Source: Cupriavidus necator
GTDB lineage: Bacteria > Pseudomonadota > Gammaproteobacteria > Burkholderiales > Burkholderiaceae
Direction of reading: 5' to 3'
Assembly: GCA_022041995.1 (NCBI GenBank)
Contig: CP074381.1
Coordinates: 2,914,001 to 2,978,000 of the forward strand
DNA length: 64,000 nucleotides
The position numbers and the translations under genes were made by a program. The notes under the pieces were generated by a model, which ran no database searches, had not been told where the DNA came from, and saw only the letters and a list, made by a program, of their open reading frames with translations. This document shows positions 26,951 through 35,452 of this stretch, one piece after another (within the stretch, counting starts at the first letter, position 1; each line of letters opens with the position of its first letter).

Positions 26951-27271
26951 TCAGGCGCTGCCCACCAGCTTGAGCCCGGCAATTCCGCACACGATCAGGC
27001 CGATGCAGGCCAGCCGCGCCGCGGTGGCGGGCTCATTGAAGAGTATGATGCCGAGGATCGCGGTGCCGACCGCGCCAATGCCGGTCCAGACCGCATAGCC
27101 GGTCCCGACCGGAATATGCCGCAGCGCCAGCGCCAGCAGCACCACGCTGATGGCCATGCCGATCAGCGTGATGACGCTGGGCACCAGCCGCGTAAAACCT
27201 TCGGTGTACTTGAGCCCGATCGCCCACACCACCTCGAACAGCCCTGCCAGGGCCAGCAGTGTCCATGCCAT
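26951..27271 (-). CDS. sugE: SugE/Gdx-type small multidrug resistance transporter
   Basis: A 106-residue inner-membrane protein with four helices. [24 protein letters not shown] carries the essential membrane Glu in helix 1 (split here: [12 protein letters not shown]), and [15 protein letters not shown] matches the SugE/Gdx branch rather than EmrE. Gdx proteins exchange guanidinium for protons as dual-topology dimers; some SugE confer quaternary-ammonium tolerance. The ATG at 27271 gives family length. I looked for a guanidine riboswitch upstream and did not find one. Confidence 0.9.
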   Translation of the reverse strand: MAWTLLALAGLFEVVWAIGLKYTEGFTRLVPSVITLIGMAISVVLLALALRHIPVGTGYAVWTGIGAVGTAILGIILFNEPATAARLACIGLIVCGIAGLKLVGSA

Positions 27272-27327
27272 ATCGATTTCTCGGATTGCGTCGTAGCGTG
27301 CGCAACGATAGCGGAGATTCCGCCACC

Positions 27328-27576
27328 TTGCAGCGCACCGTCCTGGCGCTGGCGGCCGCATGCGCCGCGGCGTCACTGGCCGGTTGCATGGTGATGGCTG
27401 TGGGCAGTGCCGCGGTGTCGACGGTGGCCACCGTCGGATCAGCCGCCGTCAGCGTGGCGACGACCGCGGTCAGCACCACCTACGACGTCACGGCCGCAGG
27501 CGTGAAGGCCGTGGCCGGCAGCGACGAACCCGCGCCGCCGCCGCCGCCGCCACAACCAGCACAGCCTGCGCAGTAA
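27328..27576 (+). CDS. Small lipoprotein, Ala/Val-rich
   Basis: An 82-residue product from a TTG at 27328, with GGAG about 12 bases upstream. The signal peptide ends in the lipobox SLAGC, so lipid modification at the Cys is expected. The mature part is a repetitive Ala/Val/Thr/Ser stretch ending in a Pro-rich tail with eight consecutive Pro. No family recognised. A GTG at 27259 is in frame but would overlap the divergent sugE start. The stop is four bases from the convergent metZ stop. Confidence 0.6.
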   Translation: MQRTVLALAAACAAASLAGCMVMAVGSAAVSTVATVGSAAVSVATTAVSTTYDVTAAGVKAVAGSDEPAPPPPPPQPAQPAQ

Positions 27577-27580
27577 GCCC

Positions 27581-28786
27581 TCAGTCGCCCAGGCCGCGCA
27601 GCAGGTCGGCCTTCAGGTCCTCGACCGACTCCAGCCCCACCGCCAGGCGGATCAGCCCTTCGCCCACGCCCGCGGCCGCCTTGGCCTCGGGGCTCACGCG
27701 CGCGTGCGTGGTGGTGTACGGGTGCGTGATGGTAGTGCGGGTGTCGCCCAGGTTGCCGGTGATCGAGCACAGCCGGGTGTGGTCGATCACGCGCCAGGCA
27801 TTGGCCCGCTGCTGCTCGGGCGTGGCGCCCTTCAGTTCGAACGACACGATCGCGCCGCCGCCGCTTTGCTGGCGCATGGCGATCTCATGCTGCGGGTGCG
27901 ACTTCAGCGCCGGGTGGAACACGCGCGCCACCGCCGGGTGCGATTCCAGGAACTGCGCCAGCGCCAGCGCGCTGGCCGAATGGCGCTCCATGCGGATCGC
28001 CAGCGTCTCCATGCCCTTGAGCAGCACCCAGGCGTTGAATGCCGACAGCGTCGGGCCGGCGGTGCGCACGAACGGGAACACCTTGCCCATGATGAAGTCG
28101 TGCGTGCCCAGCACCGCGCCGCCCAGCACGCGGCCCTGGCCGTCGATATGCTTGGTGGCCGAATGCACCACGATGTCGGCGCCGAACTTCATCGGCTGCT
28201 GCAGCGCCGGCGAACAGAAGCAGTTGTCGACCACCAGCAGCGCGCCGGCGTCGTGCGCGATGTCGGCCACGGCGGCAATGTCGGCCACTTCGGTCAGCGG
28301 GTTCGACGGCGTTTCCAGGAAGAACAGCTTGGTGTTCGGGCGCACCGCGGCACGCCACGCGTTCAGGTCGCTCGGGTCGACGAAGGTGGTCTCCACGCCG
28401 AACTTCGAGAAGATATTGCCGAACAGCGTCATGGTCGAGCCGAAGATCGCGCGCGAGCTGACCAGGTGGTCGCCCGCCTGCATCGAAGACAGCACCACCG
28501 ACAGGATCGCGCTCATGCCCGAGGCGGTCGCCATACAGGCCTGCGCGCCTTCCAGCGCAGCCAGGCGCGACTGGAACATCGACACCGTCGGGTTGGTGAA
28601 GCGCGAGTAGGTGAAGCCCTCTTCCGAGTTGGCGAAGCGTTCGGCGGCCTCGGCCGCGCTGTTGAAGCAGAAGCTCGAGGTCAGGTATATGGCCTCGGAG
28701 TGCTCCATGAATTCGCTGCGCAGCGTGCCGGCGCGCACGCCAAGGGTGTCGATGCCGAGCGATTCGGGGTTGAGCGGTTCGTTCAT
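27581..28786 (-). CDS. metZ: O-succinylhomoserine sulfhydrylase
   Basis: PLP enzyme that makes homocysteine from O-succinylhomoserine (or O-acetylhomoserine) and sulfide, in methionine synthesis. The 401-residue protein has the Cys/Met metabolism PLP fold: the PLP Lys in HSATKHIDGQGRVLGG, VVDNCFCSP upstream of it, and SRFTNPTVSMFQ near the start. The ATG at 28786 begins MNEPLNPESLG. It is preceded by an intrinsic terminator and a SAM-II-like RNA, so it is probably repressed when SAM is plentiful. Gene order purF-metZ is shared with related bacteria. Confidence 0.92.
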   Translation of the reverse strand: MNEPLNPESLGIDTLGVRAGTLRSEFMEHSEAIYLTSSFCFNSAAEAAERFANSEEGFTYSRFTNPTVSMFQSRLAALEGAQACMATASGMSAILSVVLSSMQAGDHLVSSRAIFGSTMTLFGNIFSKFGVETTFVDPSDLNAWRAAVRPNTKLFFLETPSNPLTEVADIAAVADIAHDAGALLVVDNCFCSPALQQPMKFGADIVVHSATKHIDGQGRVLGGAVLGTHDFIMGKVFPFVRTAGPTLSAFNAWVLLKGMETLAIRMERHSASALALAQFLESHPAVARVFHPALKSHPQHEIAMRQQSGGGAIVSFELKGATPEQQRANAWRVIDHTRLCSITGNLGDTRTTITHPYTTTHARVSPEAKAAAGVGEGLIRLAVGLESVEDLKADLLRGLGD

Positions 28787-28867
28787 GCTGGTGGCGCGGT
28801 CGTACCCGCGCGAATGCGATGGTTTCGACAAGCTGCGCACCGGTCCGGTGGAGCGGCGCGCGGCCAT

Positions 28868-28908
28868 GAAAAAAGCCCGTGCGATCGGGTGGTCGGATCG
28901 ACGGGCTT
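28868..28908 (-). terminator. Intrinsic terminator in the metZ leader
   Basis: On the minus strand, AAGCCCGT...ACGGGCTT with inner CGATC/GATCG pairs, then six T. It is about 80 bases before the metZ ATG and about 100 after the putative SAM aptamer, so it may be the expression platform of a riboswitch, or simply end purF. Confidence 0.82.
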
Positions 28909-29008
28909 GCTGTTCTGCGAATGGCCTTCGGCTTCAGGCTGAGGCGGCAGGCTTCCGGGAACCCCAGTGCGGCAAACGCTCTGCGCATCGGAAATCGTTG
29001 CTGACCGC

Positions 29009-29068
29009 CATCTCTTTAGCTGTTTCGGGCTGTACCCGCGTCCGCAAGCTGACTATCAAATCGACGCC
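29009..29068 (-). promoter_or_regulatory. SAM-II-like riboswitch aptamer upstream of metZ
   Basis: Reading the minus strand from 29067: a 5-bp stem GCGTC/GACGC closes a 20-base loop that starts GATTTGA and contains CTTGC; after the stem a small GGG/CCC hairpin is followed by GAAACAGCTAAAGAG. GATTTG, CTTGC and AAACA..GCTAAA are, from memory, the conserved words of the SAM-II (metA) family. The loop's AGCT (29050-29047) can pair with the AGCT of the tail (29021-29018), giving the expected pseudoknot. SAM-II elements precede methionine genes, mainly in alphaproteobacteria. I could not run a covariance model. Confidence 0.55.
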
Positions 29069-29088
29069 CGGCCATGTTACGGCCGGGC
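29066..29088 (-). other. Strong hairpin downstream of purF
   Basis: An 8-bp perfect hairpin (GCCCGGCC with GGCCGGGC, 7-base loop), 48 bases after the purF stop. No T run follows, so it may stabilise the purF 3' end or form the 5' edge of the metZ leader structure. Confidence 0.5.
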
Positions 29089-29135
29089 TTCGCGTTAGTC
29101 AACGCGCACGAACGGGCAGACTCGCGCGGCGCGGC

Positions 29136-30665
29136 TTACTCGTTGCCGCCGGAGCGCTGCAGGTGCAGTTGCGAGCGCTCGGTGTCACCATTGGTGCCGT
29201 CGCGGTCGGCCTGGCTGCGCGCCGTTTCCAGGCGCTCCAGATAGGCCTCGTCGATATCGCCGGTGATATAGCGGCCATCGAAGCACGAAGCATCGAAGTC
29301 CTTCAGCGCCGGGTTGATGTCGCGCACGGCCTGCTTCATCGCTTCCACGTCCTGGTACACCAGCTTGTCCGCGCCGATGATCTTCGCGATCTCCTCGTGC
29401 GTGCGGCCATGGGCCACCAGCTCGCTGCGCGTCGGCATGTCGATGCCGTACACGTTGGGGTACTTCACCGGCGGCGCGGCCGAGGCGAAGATCACCTTGT
29501 TGGCGCCGGCGTCGCGCGCCATCTGCACGATCTCGAACGAGGTGGTGCCGCGCACGATCGAGTCATCGACGATCAGCACGTTCTTGCCCTTGAACTCCAC
29601 GCCCATGGCGTTGAGCTTCTGGCGCACCGACTTCTTGCGCACCGCCTGGCCGGGCATGATGAAGGTGCGGCCGACGTAGCGGTTCTTGAAGAAGCCTTCG
29701 CGGTAATTCACGCCCAGGCGGTTGGCCACCTGCATCGCGGCCGGACGGCTGGAATCGGGAATCGGCATGACCACGTCGATGTCGCCGGCCGACACTTCCT
29801 GGCGGATCTTCTCGGCCAGGTAGTCGCCCATGCGCAGGCGCGCGTCATAGACCGGCACGCCGTCGATGCACGAATCCGGGCGGGCCAGGTAGACGTACTC
29901 GAAAATGCACGGCGTCAGCACCGCGTTCTCGGCGCACAGCTTGGTGTAGAGCTTGCCGTCCAGGTCGATGAAGATGGCCTCGCCCGGCGCCACGTCGCGC
30001 TCGAGCTTGTAGCCGATGCCTTCCAGCGCCACGGACTCGGATGCCACCATCCATTCCTTGCCGGTCGGGGTCTCGACGCTGCCCAGGCACAGCGGGCGGA
30101 TGCCAAACGGGTCGCGCACCGCCAGCATGCCGTAGCCGGCGATCTGCGCGGCGATGGCGTAAGAGCCGCGCACGCGGCGGTGCAGGCCGCTGACCGCCGT
30201 GAAGATGGTGTCCGGGTCCAGCGCCATGCCGTTGCTGGCGCGCTGCAGCTCATCGGCCAGCACGTTCAGCAGCACTTCGGTGTCCGAATGCGTGTTGATG
30301 TGGCGGCGGTCGCGGCGGAACATCTCCTCGCGCAGCTGTTCCCAGTTGGTCAGGTTGCCGTTATGCGCCAGGATCACGCCATAAGGCGCGTTCACGTAGA
30401 ACGGCTGCGCTTCTTCCTCGCTGGATGCCGAGCCGGCGGTCGGATAGCGCACCTGGCCGATACCTGCGGCGCCGGGCAGGCTGCGCATATTGCGGGTGCG
30501 GAAGACATCGCGCACCAGGCCGTTGGCCTTGTGCATGTGGAAAGTACTGCCGTTGGCGGTGGCGATGCCGGCAGCATCCTGTCCGCGATGTTGCAACAAC
30601 AGCAGGCTGTCGTAAATCAATTGGTTGACAGGCGTGGCTGAAACCACACCGACGATACCGCACAT
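29136..30665 (-). CDS. purF: Amidophosphoribosyltransferase
   Basis: First committed enzyme of purine synthesis: PRPP plus glutamine to phosphoribosylamine. The start at 30665 reads MCGIVGV, so removal of Met exposes the N-terminal nucleophile Cys of the glutaminase domain. The PRPP loop VLIVDDSIVRGTTS is in the C-terminal phosphoribosyltransferase domain. It has 509 residues, normal for the family. It follows cvpA in the same direction, as in E. coli, with about 100 bases between. Confidence 0.96.
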   Translation of the reverse strand: MCGIVGVVSATPVNQLIYDSLLLLQHRGQDAAGIATANGSTFHMHKANGLVRDVFRTRNMRSLPGAAGIGQVRYPTAGSASSEEEAQPFYVNAPYGVILAHNGNLTNWEQLREEMFRRDRRHINTHSDTEVLLNVLADELQRASNGMALDPDTIFTAVSGLHRRVRGSYAIAAQIAGYGMLAVRDPFGIRPLCLGSVETPTGKEWMVASESVALEGIGYKLERDVAPGEAIFIDLDGKLYTKLCAENAVLTPCIFEYVYLARPDSCIDGVPVYDARLRMGDYLAEKIRQEVSAGDIDVVMPIPDSSRPAAMQVANRLGVNYREGFFKNRYVGRTFIMPGQAVRKKSVRQKLNAMGVEFKGKNVLIVDDSIVRGTTSFEIVQMARDAGANKVIFASAAPPVKYPNVYGIDMPTRSELVAHGRTHEEIAKIIGADKLVYQDVEAMKQAVRDINPALKDFDASCFDGRYITGDIDEAYLERLETARSQADRDGTNGDTERSQLHLQRSGGNE

Positions 30666-30768
30666 TGCCAAGCTCCCAGGAAAGGCTTTGAATCAGGGGC
30701 GCAGCCTGGTCCGGAAATCCCCCGGACCCAAAGGCCTGCGTACTACCGACCGGGCACCATGCCCGGTT

Positions 30769-31266
30769 TCATGTCTTGACGTACTTCGCCAGCTCCGGCG
30801 GCAGCCATGGCTTCACGGATTCCATGGCCTGCATCACATAGGGGCGGCTCACCGCGTCGCGCCAGAACGGTTCTTCCGGCAATTTCGTCAGGCTGGCCAG
30901 CGTGACCATCACCATCACCAGCAGCACGCCGCGCAGCAGGCCGAACATCAGTCCCAGCCCGCGGTCGGCAGGCTTGAGCCCGGTGCTCTCCAGCAACTGC
31001 CCGACCACCATGCCGGCCAGCGAGGCGCCCAGCACGGTGCCGATCAGCAGCACCACGAAGCCCAGCGCATGGCGCGCCAGCTCGCCGCCAGGGATCGACT
31101 CAGGCATCCAGCCCGCGGCCACCGCGCCATAGCGGAACGCCACCCAGAACGCCACCACCCAGCCGATCAGCGCCAGTACCTCGCGCACCAGGCCGCGCAG
31201 CACGCCGAGCACGCCCGAGGCCAGCAGGATGAAGACCACGGCATAGTCGAAGAAAGTCGGCTGCAT
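30769..31266 (-). CDS. cvpA: CvpA family membrane protein
   Basis: A 165-residue inner-membrane protein with four hydrophobic segments (about residues 5-22, 28-48, 65-88, 105-125). GVLRGLVREVLALIGWVVAFW is the family signature region. CvpA is needed for colicin V production in E. coli and affects envelope stress tolerance; mechanism unknown. The ATG at 31266 is chosen for family fit. It lies between the SPOR gene and purF, the conserved order of the E. coli purF locus. Confidence 0.9.
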   Translation of the reverse strand: MQPTFFDYAVVFILLASGVLGVLRGLVREVLALIGWVVAFWVAFRYGAVAAGWMPESIPGGELARHALGFVVLLIGTVLGASLAGMVVGQLLESTGLKPADRGLGLMFGLLRGVLLVMVMVTLASLTKLPEEPFWRDAVSRPYVMQAMESVKPWLPPELAKYVKT

Positions 31267-31307
31267 CGTTCTCTTGCGGCCGGGCACAGGCGCCGGCCGT
31301 GCTCGCC

Positions 31308-32024
31308 TTACTGTTCCACGACCTTCGAGGTCAGTCCCACCGCGCGCACGCGCTTGTCGGCGGCGTCGGCGGCATCACGGTCGCTGAAGGGGCCGGCACG
31401 CAGCAGGATGCGCTCGCCATCGGCCAGCACTTTCTTTTCGACATAGGCCGGGACCTTGCTTGCCTTGAGCTTGGCCAGCCAGCCCTTCGCGCGCTCTTCG
31501 GAGGAGAAGGCGCCGATCAGGATCATGTACTTGCCGCTGCCCTGCTTCGCTTCCGGCTTGGCCTCGGCGCGCTGTGCGGGCTTCTCGGCGGCGGCAGTGG
31601 CCGCAGGTTTCGGCGTGCTGACGATTTCCTCACCCGCGTCCAGCGCCGCGGCATCATTTCGCGCGGCCTGCGCCGCCGGCGCGGGCGGCAGGGGGTCGGC
31701 CTTGCGCGGCTCGACACGGGGCTTCTGCGCCCCCTGCCCGCCTGCGACCTTGACCGAGACGTCCTCTGAAACCGGCCGTGGCTTGGTCTCGAACACGATC
31801 GGCAGCACGATCACGGCGGCCACCATCAGCACCACGGCGCCGATCAGGCGGCGGCGCGCACGCTGCTTCTGCGGGAATTCGGGGTCGAGCGTGTCGTCGG
31901 CATACTCGTCGGCCAGGCGGCGCGACGAGGCAATGCCTGCACCCGTGTCGGTGCGCTGGCGCCGCGCACGCTCGGGTGCCGGGTCGTTGCCCTTGCGGGA
32001 AGAAAACAGCGAAAGCAGGCCCAT
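31308..32024 (-). CDS. SPOR-domain cell-division protein (DedD-like)
   Basis: A 238-residue single-pass membrane protein. After a cytoplasmic stretch comes a membrane helix at about residues 58-78 (LIGAVVLMVAAVIVLPIVF), an Ala/Pro/Lys-rich periplasmic linker, and a C-terminal SPOR domain (about 160-235) beginning KYMILIGAFSSEERA, which binds denuded glycan at the septum. By position (folC-this-cvpA-purF) it corresponds to DedD. The start at 32024 (MGLLSLFSSRKG) is preferred over an upstream ATG. Confidence 0.88.
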   Translation of the reverse strand: MGLLSLFSSRKGNDPAPERARRQRTDTGAGIASSRRLADEYADDTLDPEFPQKQRARRRLIGAVVLMVAAVIVLPIVFETKPRPVSEDVSVKVAGGQGAQKPRVEPRKADPLPPAPAAQAARNDAAALDAGEEIVSTPKPAATAAAEKPAQRAEAKPEAKQGSGKYMILIGAFSSEERAKGWLAKLKASKVPAYVEKKVLADGERILLRAGPFSDRDAADAADKRVRAVGLTSKVVEQ

Positions 32025-32132
32025 AGATTGGTTCGGTGCGACGGCCCTGTGGGGCCGCTCGTTGCGTTTGCCGCTCATTGATCGGCCAAGGCCGCCGGGG
32101 TTGCCAGTTCAGCGGGCGCCGGGGCGCCTGCT

Positions 32133-33443
32133 TCAGTTAGCCTGCGTGGCACGATAGGCCATCACGCCGGCGACGGTATAGAACGATCCGAAGACCAGAA
32201 TTCTATCATTCTCGGTGGCTCGCTCGATGGCATCGCGGAATGCCGCCTCGGGGCTGGAAAAGCAGGCCGCAGTGGCGTCCGGGCCGGGGCGGAATCCGCC
32301 GGCTTCCAGCTTCGACAGCAGGTCCGCGGCGCTGGCCGCGCGGTCGGTCGGCAGGTCGCACAGGCACCAGTGGTCGACCTTGTCGGCCACATGCTGCAGC
32401 ACCCCGGCGATGTCCTTGTCCTGCATCGCGCCGAATACGGCATAGGTGTAGCGGAAGAACCCCATATTCTCCAGATTCTGCCCCAGCGTGGCCGCCGCAT
32501 GCGGATTGTGCGCCACATCGAGGATCACCGCCGGACGGCCCGGCAGCACCTGGAAACGGCCCGGCAGTTCGACGAAGGCCAGCCCGTTGCGCACCTCCTG
32601 CGCGCTCACTGGCAGGCGCGGGCGCATTGCCTGCAGCGCAGCCAGCGCGGCCGCCGCATTGAGCAGCTGGTTGGCGCCGCGCAGCGCCGGATAGCCCAGG
32701 CCGTTGAGCTTGCGGCCGCCGCCGCTCCAGTCCCACTGCTGACGCTCCTGGCCCTTGGCCGCCTGGAAATGGTAATCGCGGCCGACCAGCCACAATTCGG
32801 CGCCGACCGCTTCGGCGTGCGCCACCAGCGACTTGGGCGGCACCGGGTCCCCGCAGATGGCCGGCACGCCTGGGCGGAAGATGCCGGCCTTCTCGAAGCC
32901 GATCTCGTCGCGCGTGTGACCCAGGTACTGGGTATGGTCGATGTCGACGCTGGTGATGATCGCGCAATCGGTATCGATCACGTTGACCGCGTCCAGGCGC
33001 CCGCCCAGGCCCACCTCGAGGATCATCGCGTCGAGCCCGGCCGCGGCGAAGGCATGGATGATCGCCAGCGTGGTGAACTCGAAATAGGTCAGGCTGATCG
33101 GGTCGGCAAAGCTGGTGCGGGCGCGCTCGACCGCCTCGAAATGCGGCAGCAACTGCGCATCGGTGGCGATCTCGCCATTGATGCGGGCGCGCTCGTTGAA
33201 CGAGATCAGGTGCGGCGAGGTATGGCAGCCCACCTTGTAGCCGGCCTCCAGCAGGATGCGCTCGAGCATCGCGCAGGTAGAGCCCTTGCCGTTGGTGCCG
33301 CCCACCGTGAACACCACGGCGTCGATGCGCAGCCCGAGAGCCTCCTTCACGCGCGTGATGCGCGCCAGGCCCATGTCGATGCCCACGGGATGGGCGGTTT
33401 CGAGATGGGCAAGCCATTCGGGGAGCGTATGGAAGACGGGCAT
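32133..33443 (-). CDS. folC: Dihydrofolate synthase / folylpolyglutamate synthase
   Basis: Adds glutamate to dihydropteroate and then to folates, using ATP. It is 436 residues long with the Mur-ligase fold: P-loop VGGTNGKGSTCAMLE near residue 52 and the FolC signature ILEVGLGGRLDAVNVID near 145. It sits between accD and the dedD-like gene, the E. coli order. Confidence 0.94.
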   Translation of the reverse strand: MPVFHTLPEWLAHLETAHPVGIDMGLARITRVKEALGLRIDAVVFTVGGTNGKGSTCAMLERILLEAGYKVGCHTSPHLISFNERARINGEIATDAQLLPHFEAVERARTSFADPISLTYFEFTTLAIIHAFAAAGLDAMILEVGLGGRLDAVNVIDTDCAIITSVDIDHTQYLGHTRDEIGFEKAGIFRPGVPAICGDPVPPKSLVAHAEAVGAELWLVGRDYHFQAAKGQERQQWDWSGGGRKLNGLGYPALRGANQLLNAAAALAALQAMRPRLPVSAQEVRNGLAFVELPGRFQVLPGRPAVILDVAHNPHAAATLGQNLENMGFFRYTYAVFGAMQDKDIAGVLQHVADKVDHWCLCDLPTDRAASAADLLSKLEAGGFRPGPDATAACFSSPEAAFRDAIERATENDRILVFGSFYTVAGVMAYRATQAN

Positions 33444-33600
33444 GTGGAGTGCGAGGAAAAGCTGTTGCTACCAGATTTGGCCAGCCAGCGGCAAAGTCAA
33501 GGCCAGGCTTGCGCCCGGCCCCGATATAGCGACCGGGGCAGCCAAGAAAAGCGAAAGGCGCGTCAACCACCCGCGCCCTTGATCTGCCATGCAGACGTTG

Positions 33601-34473
33601 TTATGCCACCGCGTCGGCCGGCTGCTTCTGCAGCAGCGCCAGCAGCTGCGCCAGTTCCGCGCGCATCTTGCGGCGGTCGACGATCATGTCGATGGCGCCC
33701 TTGGTCAGCAGGAATTCCGAACGCTGGAAGCCTTCCGGCAGCTTCTCGCGCACGGTCTGCTCGATCACGCGCGGGCCGGCAAAGCCGATCAGCGCCTTGG
33801 GCTCGGCGATCACCACGTCGCCCAGGAAGGCGAAGCTGGCCGACACGCCGCCCATGGTCGGGTCGGTCAGCACGCTGATGAACGGCAGCCTGGCGGCGCT
33901 CAGCTGGTTCAGCATCGAGGTGGTCTTGGCCATCTGCAGCAGCGACAGCAGGCTTTCCTGCATGCGCGCGCCGCCCGTGGCGGTAAAGCAGATGAACGGC
34001 ACCTTCTGCTCCAGCGCAGCCTGCGCGCCGCGCACGAAGCGCTCACCCACCACCGAGCCCATCGAACCGCCCATGAACTCGAACTCGAAGCAGCTCGCCA
34101 CCACCGGGATGGTGTGGATGGCGCCGCCCATCACCACCATGGCATCGGTCTCGCCGGTGTCGTCCATGGCGGCCTTGATGCGGTCCGGGTACTTCTTGGA
34201 ATCCTTGAACTTGAGTGCGTCGACCGGCACGATCTCCTGGCCGATCTCATAGCGGCCTTCGGCGTCCAGCAGCCCGTCCAAGCGCGCCCGGGCGCCGATG
34301 CGCATATGGTGGTCGCACTTGGGGCAGACGTGCAGGTTGGCCTCGACGTCGGTCCGGTACAGGGTGGACTCGCACGACGGGCACTTGACCCACAGCCCCT
34401 CAGGGATGCCCTTGCGGGTGCTGGGGTCGGTCTGTTGAATCTTGGGGGGCAGGAGTTTATCCAACCAGCTCAT
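33601..34473 (-). CDS. accD: Acetyl-CoA carboxylase carboxyltransferase beta subunit
   Basis: Subunit of the carboxyltransferase that makes malonyl-CoA for fatty-acid synthesis, with AccA. The N-terminal zinc ribbon has CPSC and CPKC pairs (about residues 29-51), then the crotonase-fold domain with [16 protein letters not shown]. The ATG at 34473 has AAGGAG eight bases upstream and gives 290 residues, the family length. Last of the trp block and first of the folC block on the minus strand. Confidence 0.95.
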   Translation of the reverse strand: MSWLDKLLPPKIQQTDPSTRKGIPEGLWVKCPSCESTLYRTDVEANLHVCPKCDHHMRIGARARLDGLLDAEGRYEIGQEIVPVDALKFKDSKKYPDRIKAAMDDTGETDAMVVMGGAIHTIPVVASCFEFEFMGGSMGSVVGERFVRGAQAALEQKVPFICFTATGGARMQESLLSLLQMAKTTSMLNQLSAARLPFISVLTDPTMGGVSASFAFLGDVVIAEPKALIGFAGPRVIEQTVREKLPEGFQRSEFLLTKGAIDMIVDRRKMRAELAQLLALLQKQPADAVA

Positions 34474-34653
34474 GAAAGCTCCTTTCGGATGACTGCGGTC
34501 CGCCGGCAAGCCCGGTGTCGGGACGCCTGTTGGCAGATGGCAGGGAATCAACCCGCGAATTTACCATGCCGGCCCCCTGACCTCGAAGCGCAACGCGCGA
34601 TTTGAGCGCATTGACGCACTTTTTAAGCGCCACCAGGCCGGCATTACATCACT

Positions 34654-35451
34654 TCAACTATCCAGCGCCTGGCGGATCCCGGCGATAAACGCCTGCAGCG
34701 TCGCCACTGCCTGTTCGCGCGGCGTGTCCTCGAGCAGCTGCACCAGGCGGCTGCCGATCACCACGGCATCGGCCACGCTGCCGATCGCGCGCGCGGTCTG
34801 TGCGTCGCGGATGCCGAAGCCCACGCCCACCGGCAGGTTGGCGTGCTGCTTGATCAGCGGCAGGCGCGCCGCCACGCTGTGCAGGTCAATCGCGGCCGAG
34901 CCGGTCACGCCCTTGAGCGACACGTAGTACAGGTAGCCGCTGGCCACGCGCGCCACGGCCTCGATGCGGGCATCGGTCGAGGTCGGCGCCAGCAGGAAGA
35001 TCGGGTCCATGCCGTTGTCGCGCATCAGCGTGGCGAACGACTCGCACTCCTCGGGCGGATAGTCGACCACCAGCACGCCGTCCACGCCGGCTTCGCGCGC
35101 GGCAGTGGCAAAGGCCTGCTCGCCCATGCACTCGATCGGGTTGGCATAGCCCATCAGCACCACCGGGGTGTCGGCATTGGTCTGGCGGAACTCGCGCACC
35201 CACTGCAGCACCTGGGTCAGCGACACGCCTTGCGCCAGCGCGCGCTCGGAGGCGCGCTGGATCACCGGGCCGTCGGCCATCGGGTCCGAGAATGGCACGC
35301 CCAGTTCGATCACGTCGGCGCCGCCCGCCACCAGCGCATGCATCAGCGCCACGGTCAGGCCGGGCTCTGGATCGCCGGCGGTGATGAACGGAATCAGGCC
35401 CTTCTTCTGCTGCGCGGCCAGTGCCGCGAACGTCTTCTGGATACGGGACAT
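34654..35451 (-). CDS. trpA: Tryptophan synthase alpha subunit
   Basis: Splits indole-3-glycerol phosphate to indole and glyceraldehyde 3-phosphate; the indole is tunnelled to TrpB. 265 residues. The catalytic Glu is in [18 protein letters not shown], with the catalytic Asp in SDPMADG; the phosphate-binding loop GFGIRDAQ lies near residue 210. It starts one base after the methyltransferase gene stops, so the two are translationally linked. Confidence 0.96.
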   Translation of the reverse strand: MSRIQKTFAALAAQQKKGLIPFITAGDPEPGLTVALMHALVAGGADVIELGVPFSDPMADGPVIQRASERALAQGVSLTQVLQWVREFRQTNADTPVVLMGYANPIECMGEQAFATAAREAGVDGVLVVDYPPEECESFATLMRDNGMDPIFLLAPTSTDARIEAVARVASGYLYYVSLKGVTGSAAIDLHSVAARLPLIKQHANLPVGVGFGIRDAQTARAIGSVADAVVIGSRLVQLLEDTPREQAVATLQAFIAGIRQALDS

Positions 35452-35452
35452 A

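Noticed and set aside
27272..27330. Guanidine riboswitch before sugE
   Set aside because: The short leader has a TTGCG/CGCAA hairpin but not the paired hairpins with ACGR loops or the larger ykkC structure.
28611..30641. Long plus-strand open frame opposite purF and metZ
   Set aside because: It mirrors purF codons on the other strand; His/Arg/Ala-rich composition typical of GC-rich antisense frames, and it spans the purF-metZ boundary.
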